Made by a program: the position numbers and the translations under genes. Of a stretch of 44,200 bases of DNA, positions 24,714-32,262 are shown piece after piece; within the stretch, counting starts at the first letter, position 1, and every line of letters starts with the position of its first letter. The notes beneath the pieces are model-generated. The model did no database searches, was not told the origin of the DNA, and saw only the letters and a program-made list of their open reading frames with translations. Source of the stretch: an uncultured Flavobacteriaceae bacterium (GTDB lineage: Bacteria > Bacteroidota > Bacteroidia > Flavobacteriales > Flavobacteriaceae); assembly GCA_938084555.1 (NCBI GenBank), contig CALKFR010000018.1, positions 1-44,200 of the forward strand, given 5' to 3'.

Positions 24714-26036
24714 ATGAAAATAAATAAAAATTTAATAAAAACATTCTTTATTTTTTCAATCATAACTTTATTCATTGCTTGTAAGAAAGATGATGATACT
24801 ATTCAGATAGATGAAAGTGAAGAGGATATCGTTAACGCTCAGCCTAATATCTTATTTATTCTGGCTGATGATATGGGGAAAGATGCTACATTTGGTTTCT
24901 CTGAAGGAAGTATAAAACCAAATACTCCAAATTTGAATGCTTTAAAGAATTCAGGGTTATCATTTAATAATTTTTGGGTTAATCCAACTTGTACACCTAC
25001 AAGAGGTTCAATTATTACAGGTAAATATGGTTTTAGAACTGGTTTAAAATGGGCAGGTGATCAAATTACAACCTCAGAAAAGATTTTACAGAAATTTATC
25101 AAAGAAGAAACCAACAATAAATATGTTTCAGCTATAGTTGGTAAATGGCATTTATCAGGGAATAACCAATCCACTAATCCAGAAAATTTTGGATTAGATT
25201 ATTATGCAGGAATTCTATCAGGTGCAGTTCAAGATTATTATAACTGGAGAATGAGTGAAGATGGTTCATCATCCAATGAAACAACATATGCTACAGAAGA
25301 GCTGACTAATAAGGCAATTGGTTGGATAGGTAGTCAAGAAAAACCTTGGTTTATGTGGTTGGCATATAACGCTCCACATACGCCTTTTCATATACCACCA
25401 ACTAATATGCATTCACAAGGAGCACTTCCGGAATACAGAGCAGGATTAGATGCACGTCCTTACTATTTTGCAGCCATTGAAGCTATGGATTTTCAAATTG
25501 GAAGATTAATTGAATCAATTCCTGAAAATAAATTAGAAAATACAATTATAATTTTTATAGGTGACAATGGAACTCCCAATCAAGTAGCACAGTCTCCATA
25601 TACTAACCAAACTGTCAAGGGAACATTATATCAAGGTGGTATAAATACCCCTATGTTTATTTCAGGTTACGGTGTCAATAGAACAGGTATGGATAATAAT
25701 TTGATAGTTAGTACAGACTTATATTCAACAATTGCTAATTTATGTGGAGTGCAAGGGGCTCAAATTTATGATAGCAAAAGTTTTATTCCATTACTAACAT
25801 CAAATACTACTATAAGAGATTTTCAATATTCTGAGATGGATAATGGAACAAATGATAGTTGGGCTATTCGTAATTTAAATTATAAATTAATTGTTAATGC
25901 CAATGGAAATGAAGAAATGTATGATATGATTTCAGATCCATATGAACAGAATAATCTTTTATTGTCCAATTTATCTAATGCTCAACAATCAGCTAAAAAT
26001 GTATTGGAATCAGAGCTATCTGAAATTAGACAATAA
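24714..26036 (+). CDS. Type I sulfatase lipoprotein
   Basis: 440 residues. Lipid Cys23 is followed by Lys-Lys-Asp-Asp-Asp, an acidic signature like that of surface-exposed flavobacterial lipoproteins. The sulfatase fold begins at residue 44 (PNILFILADDMG, metal ligands Asp52 and Asp53). Cys93 in CTPTRGS (C-x-P-x-R) is the residue converted to formylglycine. KWHL near residue 148 and GDNG near 284 complete the metal and sulfate site. It should remove sulfate esters from an unknown substrate. Being the last gene of the YHYH-MORN-SCO operon, 14 bases after SCO, is unusual: no SusC/SusD pair, glycoside hydrolase or sulfatase-maturase gene is nearby. Confidence 0.93.
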   Translation: MKINKNLIKTFFIFSIITLFIACKKDDDTIQIDESEEDIVNAQPNILFILADDMGKDATFGFSEGSIKPNTPNLNALKNSGLSFNNFWVNPTCTPTRGSIITGKYGFRTGLKWAGDQITTSEKILQKFIKEETNNKYVSAIVGKWHLSGNNQSTNPENFGLDYYAGILSGAVQDYYNWRMSEDGSSSNETTYATEELTNKAIGWIGSQEKPWFMWLAYNAPHTPFHIPPTNMHSQGALPEYRAGLDARPYYFAAIEAMDFQIGRLIESIPENKLENTIIIFIGDNGTPNQVAQSPYTNQTVKGTLYQGGINTPMFISGYGVNRTGMDNNLIVSTDLYSTIANLCGVQGAQIYDSKSFIPLLTSNTTIRDFQYSEMDNGTNDSWAIRNLNYKLIVNANGNEEMYDMISDPYEQNNLLLSNLSNAQQSAKNVLESELSEIRQ

Positions 26037-26388
26037 AATCCATATACTATCTAGCGTTTGCTATTATAAATGGTATTTTACAATAATTCTTATGAAAAAT
26101 AAATGCTTCTGGGATATTTTACATAATAGAGAATTATAGCTATCAAATACAATCTAGATCTATAAAGCCGTAATTTCTTTTAACATTTTGTTGACGATAT
26201 AGACCTATAGGCACTATATCTACAATTATGTGTAAATAACCTAAAAAGCGGCTATACAGAAATTACTGCATATTTGTACTATAATTTATATTATGTTAAA
26301 TAGAATATTTCTAATAGAAAACTAACCTCTCTTCATAGAAAAGAAAAATCTTGTATTGAGTGATTGTAAAATACCCTACTTTTGCGCC
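26037..26388. other. 352-base intergenic region with nested inverted repeats
   Basis: No convincing gene is seen. GTAATTTCT (26170-26178) is exactly complementary to AGAAATTAC (26258-26266). GATATAG (26196-26202) pairs with CTATATC (26214-26220), enclosing the palindrome CCTATAGG. AGCCG (26166-26170) could pair with CGGCT (26249-26253), but in an order that would give a pseudoknot or an alternative fold. The right end holds the promoter of the exporter gene. It may carry a structured RNA or the 3' end of the sulfatase mRNA. Confidence 0.4.
26356..26384 (+). promoter_or_regulatory. Promoter TTG-N18-TACTTTTG for the exporter gene, leaderless
   Basis: TTG at 26356-26358 and TACTTTTG at 26377-26384 match the two Bacteroidetes boxes with an 18-base spacer. 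The element ends 4 bases before the ATG at 26389, so the transcript probably begins at the start codon. It also rules out the in-frame TTG at 26356 as the start. Confidence 0.6.
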
Positions 26389-27603
26389 ATGGATTTAAAA
26401 AACAAATCAACAATAACAAAAAAAAATACATCTCAGTTAGAATTTATTTTATTGATGGCCTGCTTAATGTCTATAGTTGCCTTATCTATAGATACAATTC
26501 TTCCAGCTTTAAAGCCCATTGGCCTATCAGTTGGAACTATAAATCCAAATGAAAATCAATTATTAATTACTATGATATTTTTGGGATTAGGGTTTGGTCA
26601 ATTAATTTTTGGTCCTATTTCAGATAGTTTTGGCAGAAAACCAGTAGTTTATATTGGTTTTTTTGTATTTGTGTTATCAAGTTTTCTATGTATAGCAGCT
26701 TCAAGCATAGAAATTATGGTGGTTGGGCGTATTCTTCAAGGAATTGGTCTTTCTGCTTCAAGATCTATTAGTATTGCTATGATAAGAGATCGTTTTGAAG
26801 GAGATTATATGGCAAAAATAATGTCTTTTGTAGTTACTATTTTTATTTTGGTACCCATTATTGCCCCTACTTTAGGAAAATTTTTATTAGACAATCATGG
26901 CTGGAAATCTATCTTTTATAGTCAATTAATATTTGGAGTTCTAGTTTTAATTTGGTTTTGGAAAAGACAGCCAGAAACTTTACCAAAGGCTTATAAGAAA
27001 AAATTTTCGACCACAATTTTTATTGATGGTTCTAAAGAGTTTGTAAAACATAAATCTGCAGTTATTTTTACTTTGATCTCTGGATTAGCTACAGGATCTT
27101 TTATGGTGTTTTTGAGTACATCTCAACATATTTTTGAAGTTCAGTATGGGTTAGTTGATGAGTTCCCTTATATATTTGGAGCGTTGGCTTTTTCTGTTGG
27201 TTTAGCTACTTTTACTAATGGTACATTGGTAGTTAAATTTGGGATGAAAAAATTAGTTGATATATTTGTTATAGTCTTCTCATTAACTTCCTTTTCCTAT
27301 ACCATAATTTTTTATGGAAGTTTAAATCCTGATATTTATATTCTAATTAGTTTTTTAGCCATTCAGTTTTTTTCCGTCGGATTCCTATTTGGTAATGTAA
27401 GGTCATTAGCTATGCAACCATTGGGCCATATTGCCGGAATTGGTGCTGCTATTAATGGATTTATCTCTACCATTATGGCTGTTCCTATAGCTACTTTTAT
27501 CGGTGGTTTTGTTGACACCACTGCCCTTCCATTATTTATTGGTTTTGCAGCCTGTGGTTTTGGTTCCTTATTGCTATTGTTGTTTGTAAAAAAACCAGTA
27601 TAA
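26389..27603 (+). CDS. MFS multidrug exporter, Bcr/CflA type
   Basis: 404 residues from the ATG at 26389. Twelve hydrophobic helices are seen, with the MFS loop 2-3 signature GPISDSFGRKPV near residue 75 and Bcr/CflA-type features (RILQGIGLSASRSISIAMIRD, VPIIAPTLGKFLLDNHGWKSIF). It should be a proton-driven inner-membrane drug or metabolite exporter. Its stop overlaps the ATG of the pseudouridine synthase gene by one base (TAATG), so the two are coupled although functionally unrelated. Confidence 0.92.
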   Translation: MDLKNKSTITKKNTSQLEFILLMACLMSIVALSIDTILPALKPIGLSVGTINPNENQLLITMIFLGLGFGQLIFGPISDSFGRKPVVYIGFFVFVLSSFLCIAASSIEIMVVGRILQGIGLSASRSISIAMIRDRFEGDYMAKIMSFVVTIFILVPIIAPTLGKFLLDNHGWKSIFYSQLIFGVLVLIWFWKRQPETLPKAYKKKFSTTIFIDGSKEFVKHKSAVIFTLISGLATGSFMVFLSTSQHIFEVQYGLVDEFPYIFGALAFSVGLATFTNGTLVVKFGMKKLVDIFVIVFSLTSFSYTIIFYGSLNPDIYILISFLAIQFFSVGFLFGNVRSLAMQPLGHIAGIGAAINGFISTIMAVPIATFIGGFVDTTALPLFIGFAACGFGSLLLLLFVKKPV

Positions 27604-28307
27604 TGTCTTTAGAAATTATTTATAAAGATGAGTATTGTTTAGTAGTAACTAAGCCCAATAATGTATTAGTTCATCATGCTCATCATTCTAGAAATAAAAT
27701 AAATGAAGAATCATTAATTCAATTATTAGAAAATCAATTTAATACAAAGTATTTTCCCATTCATAGATTAGACAGGAAAACTTCTGGAATTATTTTATTG
27801 GCTTCTAAAAGAGAATATGTTTCTTCTTTTCAGGCTTTATTTACAAATCATAAGATTCAAAAAATATATTATGGCGTGGTTCGTGGTTTTTCTCAAGAAA
27901 ATTTAATAATAGATTCTCCAGTAAAAGGAAGAGATGCATTAGTATATAAAACTGCGGAAACTCATGTAAAACTTTTAGATAAAGTTGTTCTAGACATACC
28001 TGTAAAACCCTATGATTCATCACGTTATAGTTTAATTGAACTTAAACCTATAACCGGCAGAATGCATCAGTTACGTATCCATATGAATAAAGTGTCTACT
28101 CCACTAATAAACGATACTAAATATGGAGATAAAAACCATAACCTTATGTATGAGAACCTATTTGGTTGTACAAACCTATTCTTACATGCAGGATCATTAG
28201 AGTTTACTCATCCTTTTACTAATCAGATATTAGTTTTAAAATCTTCATTTTCAACTGATTGGATTCAATTATTTCAAAGATTTTCATGGGAAAATCCACT
28301 CAAATAA
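27603..28307 (+). CDS. RluA-family pseudouridine synthase (TruC-like)
   Basis: 234 residues. The catalytic motif HRLDRKTSG (54-62) carries the conserved Asp57, followed by GIILLASKR. Near residue 155 the RluA-type motif PITGRMHQLRIHM is seen, then INDTKYGD. There is no S4 domain, and the short length resembles TruC, which modifies tRNA position 65, or small RluA paralogues; the target cannot be fixed by eye. The start codon overlaps the stop of the exporter gene. Confidence 0.9.
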   Translation: MSLEIIYKDEYCLVVTKPNNVLVHHAHHSRNKINEESLIQLLENQFNTKYFPIHRLDRKTSGIILLASKREYVSSFQALFTNHKIQKIYYGVVRGFSQENLIIDSPVKGRDALVYKTAETHVKLLDKVVLDIPVKPYDSSRYSLIELKPITGRMHQLRIHMNKVSTPLINDTKYGDKNHNLMYENLFGCTNLFLHAGSLEFTHPFTNQILVLKSSFSTDWIQLFQRFSWENPLK

Positions 28308-28311
28308 AAGC

Positions 28312-28491
28312 TTATTGTTCTAAAGATTGACTATCAAAAGCTATAAGTTCAAATGAATTAAATACAGGTGTTACTTCAATTGGATTGCAGCAAACTTCAC
28401 AATCCTCTACATAAGTTTGTTTTTGAATACTATTATCTAAAAGCATTGAGATTTCTTCCCAGCAATAAGGACATTGAAAAAAATGTTCCAA
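28312..28491 (-). CDS. CPXCG-type cysteine-rich small protein, non-ATG start
   Basis: A 59-residue gene found by translating the gap between two annotated genes. It reads EHFFQCPYCWEEISMLLD (from residue 2), then ...YVEDCEVCCNPIEV, ending SQSLEQ. Cys7, Cys10, Cys31 and Cys34 (with Cys35) form a zinc-ribbon pattern like the Cys-rich CPXCG family of small proteins. No ATG is available: the likely start is TTG at 28491-28489, or ATT at 28494-28492, right at the stop of the upstream oxidoreductase gene, so translation is probably coupled. It ends 5 bases from the convergent pseudouridine synthase stop. Function unknown; metal binding is the best guess. Confidence 0.82.
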   Translation of the reverse strand: MEHFFQCPYCWEEISMLLDNSIQKQTYVEDCEVCCNPIEVTPVFNSFELIAFDSQSLEQ

Positions 28492-28493
28492 AA

Positions 28494-29501
28494 TTAATCT
28501 TCTATAACTTTTAAAACCAATTTTCCTTTTTTATCACCGTTAAATAATCGCGCATAAGTTTCTTGAAAATTTTCAATACCATTATAAACGTCTTCTTTAG
28601 ATTTTAATTTCCCCTCTGCAATCCACATCCCCATTTCTTGAGCAGCTTTTTTATAATCTTTAGCATAATCCATAACAACCATTCCTTGCATCGTAGCCCT
28701 ATTAACTAGAAGGCTTAAATAATTACTAGGCCCTTTTACCAATACCTTATTATTGTATTGAGAAATAGCACCACAGATAACTATTCTAGCATGCATTCTA
28801 AGTTTAGTTAAAGCAGCGTTTAAAATTTCACCTCCAACATTATCAAAATACACATCAATTCCTTTAGGACATTTTTCTTTTAAAGCTTCATAAATATTTT
28901 CAGATTTGTAATCTATTGCAGCATCAAAACCTAATTCATCAATTAAGTAGTCGCATTTGTCTTTTCCACCAGCAATACCAATTACTGTACATCCTTTAAT
29001 TTTCGAAATCTGTCCTACAACACTACCTACAGCTCCAGCAGCTCCTGAAACCAAGACAATATCACCCTTTTTAATTTTTCCAACTTCATGAATTCCAAAA
29101 TAAGCTGTCATTCCTGGCATTCCTAATGTTCCTATAAACAAAGGCATAGGTGCTATACTATCATCTACTTTAAACCAACCTGTTCCATCGGTAACAACAT
29201 ATTGCTGAACTCCTCCCCAGCCTGTAAGGCAATCACCAACCTTAAAATTAGGATGATTATTTACTTTTATTACTTTTCCAATAGAACCAGAACGCATTAC
29301 CTCGTTTATCCCAACAGGTGCTATATATGATTTACTATCGTTCATCCACCCTCTCATAGCTGGATCTAACGAAATATAGTGGTGTTGAATTAAGACCTCT
29401 CCTTCTTTTAGCTCAGGGATTGCATTAGATTCTAAATTCCATGTAGCATCATTAGGGAAACCAACTGGTCTTTCTTTTAAGATAATTTGTTTATTCATCA
29501 T
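28494..29501 (-). CDS. NADP-dependent medium-chain oxidoreductase, zinc-independent (CurA/leukotriene-reductase type)
   Basis: 335 residues. A GroES-like N-terminal half (HYISLDPAMRGWMND) is followed by a Rossmann domain with the dinucleotide motif SGAAGAVGSVVGQ near 153-165 and ECPKGIDVYFDNVGGEIL-like sequence near 210-227. Zinc ligands are missing, as expected for the MDR branch of enone/alkenal reductases such as E. coli CurA. It should reduce C=C bonds of unsaturated ketones or aldehydes with NADPH. It lies 22 bases after the E1 dehydrogenase gene on the same strand. Confidence 0.92.
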   Translation of the reverse strand: MMNKQIILKERPVGFPNDATWNLESNAIPELKEGEVLIQHHYISLDPAMRGWMNDSKSYIAPVGINEVMRSGSIGKVIKVNNHPNFKVGDCLTGWGGVQQYVVTDGTGWFKVDDSIAPMPLFIGTLGMPGMTAYFGIHEVGKIKKGDIVLVSGAAGAVGSVVGQISKIKGCTVIGIAGGKDKCDYLIDELGFDAAIDYKSENIYEALKEKCPKGIDVYFDNVGGEILNAALTKLRMHARIVICGAISQYNNKVLVKGPSNYLSLLVNRATMQGMVVMDYAKDYKKAAQEMGMWIAEGKLKSKEDVYNGIENFQETYARLFNGDKKGKLVLKVIED

Positions 29502-29523
29502 ATTTTTTAAGTTATATAAGATA

Positions 29524-31512
29524 TTAATAATTTAATAAGCTTTTTAATTCATCGACAAATCGATGCTTAGGTAGATATTGTTTTTCTAATTCACCTTGAA
29601 ATGGAATAGGTGTTTCTATACTAGCCACTCTTTTAACTGGAGCATCTAAAAATTCGAAACAATTTTCAGTAATTAATGCAGAAACATCACTCGCAATACT
29701 CCCAAAAAGAGAATCTTCTTGTAAAAAAATTGCCTTTCCAGTTTTACGAACTGAAGAATATATTGTTTTAACATCTAAAGGCTGTAATGTTCTTAAATCT
29801 ATAAGATCTGCTTTAATTTCTGGATTATTATTTAGGGTATCCAAAGCCCAATGAACTCCTGCTCCATATGAAATAATTGTTATATCTCGACCCTCTCTTA
29901 AAAGTGACGCTTTTCCTAATTCTACGGTAAAATAATCATTAGAAACGTCTTGGTAAATAGAACGATAAAGCGCTTTATGTTCAAAAAATAAAATCGGGTT
30001 TGGGTCATTTATGGCAGCACTCAAAAGACCTTTAGCGTCTTCTGGAAAGGCAGGATATACTACCTTAAGTCCAGGAGTTTTAGTAAACCATGCTTCATTT
30101 GTTTGACTGTGAAAAGGTCCGGCCCCTACTCCTGCTCCACAAGGCATTCTTACAACAACATCTGCGTTTTGATTCCATCTATAATTAGATTTAGCTAATA
30201 AATTTACGATAGGATTAAATCCAGAACTCACAAAATCTGCAAACTGCATTTCCACAACAGCTTTCATTCCATTTAAAGATGCACCATAAGCAGCGGAAAC
30301 TATTGCTGATTCACAAATAGGTGTATTTCTTACACGTTCTCTTCCAAATTGATCAGTAAAACCATCTGTAATCTTAAAAACACCTCCATATTCAGCAACG
30401 TCTTGTCCCATAATTATAAGATGTTCATGTCTTTCCATAGATTCACGAAGACCTTTAGATATAGCATCTATTAACCTCATATTTGATTTTTGATTAGAGG
30501 GAGCTATAATTTCATGGTCATATTCTTTATATACATCTCTAAGTTCTGAGGTTAAATTTGGTGTAATTATATCTTCATCAAAAGCTATTTGTAAATGTTC
30601 ATTGATTTCTTCCTTGAATTTTATGGAAGCATCAGTTATTTGTTGCTTTGTAAGTATATTTTCTGAGCATAAGAAGGTTTCAAAGTTTTTTAAAGGGTCT
30701 TTCTTTGCCCATGTCTCCATTAAATCCTCAGGAACATACTTAGTACCACTAGCCTCCTCATGACCTCGCATTCTAAAGGTTTTAAATTCTAGAAGAACAG
30801 GACGTGGATTTTTTCTGATATCTTCAACCAAGCTAAGAACCTTTGTATAGACATCTAAAATATTATTTCCATCAATAATATGACTTTCCATACCATAGCC
30901 TATACCCTTGTCGGCGATATGTTTACATCTATATTGCTCATAAGTTGGAGTGGATAATCCATATCCATTATTTTCTACGCAAAACAATACAGGTAAATCC
31001 CAAACAGAGGCAACGTTTAATGCCTCATGAAAATCACCCTCACTAGTTCCTCCTTCTCCTGTAAAAACTGCACAAACCTGATTATTGTTCTTCAATTTAT
31101 TTGCTAAAGCTATTCCGTCTGCTACACCTAATTGGGGTCCCAGGTGAGATATCATTCCTACAATATTAAATTCTTGAGTACCAAAATGAAAACTACGATC
31201 TCTCCCTTTAGTAAAACCATTCATCTTTCCTTGCCATTGAGAAAATAAGCGGTATAAAGGGATGTCTCTTGTTGTAAAAACACCAAGATTTCTATGCATT
31301 GGGAGTATGTATTCATCTTTGTTTAAAGCTGCTGTTACCCCTACTGAAATAGCTTCTTGACCAATTCCTGAGAACCATTTTGAGATTTTTCCTTGTCTCA
31401 ATAAAACAAGCATTTTTTCCTCAATTAAACGAGGTTTTAACATTTGAAGATATAAATTGACAAGTGTATTTTCTTTTATACCTTTTAAATTATATTTTAA
31501 AATATTACTCAT
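29524..31512 (-). CDS. Fused alpha/beta 2-oxoacid dehydrogenase E1 (branched-chain type)
   Basis: 662 residues. Residues up to about 330 match the E1 alpha subunit, with the thiamine-diphosphate motif GEGGTSEGDFHEALN (152-166) through NN (181-182). The rest matches E1 beta (MGQDVAEYGGVFKIT, RVRNTPICESAIVSAAYG, PCGAGVGAGPFHSQ). In Bacteroidota such fusions are mostly 2-oxoisovalerate or similar 2-oxoacid dehydrogenases, giving acyl-CoA with E2 and E3, which are encoded elsewhere. It should work in branched-chain amino-acid breakdown and branched fatty-acid priming. The -7 element at 31544-31551 indicates its own promoter, and the terminator of the Lrp gene lies just upstream. Confidence 0.92.
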   Translation of the reverse strand: MSNILKYNLKGIKENTLVNLYLQMLKPRLIEEKMLVLLRQGKISKWFSGIGQEAISVGVTAALNKDEYILPMHRNLGVFTTRDIPLYRLFSQWQGKMNGFTKGRDRSFHFGTQEFNIVGMISHLGPQLGVADGIALANKLKNNNQVCAVFTGEGGTSEGDFHEALNVASVWDLPVLFCVENNGYGLSTPTYEQYRCKHIADKGIGYGMESHIIDGNNILDVYTKVLSLVEDIRKNPRPVLLEFKTFRMRGHEEASGTKYVPEDLMETWAKKDPLKNFETFLCSENILTKQQITDASIKFKEEINEHLQIAFDEDIITPNLTSELRDVYKEYDHEIIAPSNQKSNMRLIDAISKGLRESMERHEHLIIMGQDVAEYGGVFKITDGFTDQFGRERVRNTPICESAIVSAAYGASLNGMKAVVEMQFADFVSSGFNPIVNLLAKSNYRWNQNADVVVRMPCGAGVGAGPFHSQTNEAWFTKTPGLKVVYPAFPEDAKGLLSAAINDPNPILFFEHKALYRSIYQDVSNDYFTVELGKASLLREGRDITIISYGAGVHWALDTLNNNPEIKADLIDLRTLQPLDVKTIYSSVRKTGKAIFLQEDSLFGSIASDVSALITENCFEFLDAPVKRVASIETPIPFQGELEKQYLPKHRFVDELKSLLNY

Positions 31513-31543
31513 GAGATATTTTCATTCTGTCTTATGCATCAAC

Positions 31544-31551
31544 CAAAAATA
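31544..31551 (-). promoter_or_regulatory. -7 promoter element (TATTTTTG) for the E1 dehydrogenase gene
   Basis: On the minus strand TATTTTTG lies 31 bases before the ATG at 31512. No well-spaced TTG is visible. Confidence 0.4.
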
Positions 31552-31640
31552 CTATTTTCAAATTCAATTATGATTATAATTTATTTAAATTCTCATGTGT
31601 ATTTAAAAAAGAGTTTAATCTTATATTTAAAAGTGTAAGT

Positions 31641-31670
31641 AAAAAAAACCTCATCAAATTTGATGAGGTT
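31641..31670 (-). terminator. Strong intrinsic terminator after the Lrp/AsnC gene
   Basis: A perfect palindrome at 31647-31670, core CCTCATCAAATTTGATGAGG, is followed on the minus strand by eight T residues in all. It sits 29 bases beyond the stop of the regulator gene and isolates it from the E1 gene. Confidence 0.9.
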
Positions 31671-31698
31671 TATGTTATATAAAATTTAAAGCTATGCA

Positions 31699-32178
31699 CT
31701 ATAATTCTTTGAAAATTGCATGCATCATTCTTTTTTTATCGTTGATACTTTCTTCAAGAGCAATCATTGTTTCTGTTCTACTTACACCAGGAATTTCATC
31801 TATTTTGTATATGATGTCTTTAGCATCATTTGTTCCTTTTGCTCTAACTTTACAAAAGATATTATATTTTCCAGCTGTTACATAGGCTACTGTAACATTT
31901 GGAATAGAATTTAAATTGGAAATAACATTTTGAGTCATAGACGTTTTTTCTAGAAAAACACCAACATGAGCTATAAATGAATATCCCATTTTTTCATAAT
32001 TTAATGTTAATGTAGAACCCTGAATAATTCCTTCATCTTCCATTTTTTTTACTCGAACATGAATTGTACCAGCAGAAACTAATAATTTCTTTGCGATATC
32101 TGTAAAAGGTGTTCTCGCGTTTTCAATTAAGATATCTAATATTTGATGATCTATTTCGTCTAAGATAAATTTTTTCAT
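31699..32178 (-). CDS. Lrp/AsnC-family transcriptional regulator
   Basis: 159 residues from the ATG at 32178 (MKKFILDEIDHQ); the frame is open to 32208, but that extension overlaps the promoter region. The N-terminal winged helix-turn-helix (ILDILIENARTPFTDIAKKL...) is at about 7-50 and the RAM effector domain at about 65-145 (TAGKYNIFCKVRAKGTNDAK). Such proteins sense amino acids and control their metabolism. It lies directly before the branched-chain-type E1 dehydrogenase gene but has its own terminator, so a regulatory link is inferred, not shown. Confidence 0.93.
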   Translation of the reverse strand: MKKFILDEIDHQILDILIENARTPFTDIAKKLLVSAGTIHVRVKKMEDEGIIQGSTLTLNYEKMGYSFIAHVGVFLEKTSMTQNVISNLNSIPNVTVAYVTAGKYNIFCKVRAKGTNDAKDIIYKIDEIPGVSRTETMIALEESINDKKRMMHAIFKEL

Positions 32179-32205
32179 TTTATGTAAATTATTCAAATAA
32201 TACCA

Positions 32206-32213
32206 CAAAAGTA
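32206..32213 (-). promoter_or_regulatory. -7 promoter element (TACTTTTG) for the Lrp/AsnC gene
   Basis: On the minus strand TACTTTTG lies 27 bases before the ATG at 32178, supporting that start against the upstream in-frame ATG at 32208. Confidence 0.45.
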
Positions 32214-32262
32214 TAAATTTAATTAAACATTTATCCTCTTTTTGTGTGAAAAGTTCAAAATT

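Noticed and set aside
24040-26036. Copper delivery by SCO to a formylglycine-generating enzyme for the sulfatase
   Set aside because: No such enzyme gene is in the window, and its usual place of action does not fit a periplasmic SCO protein; too speculative to report as a finding.
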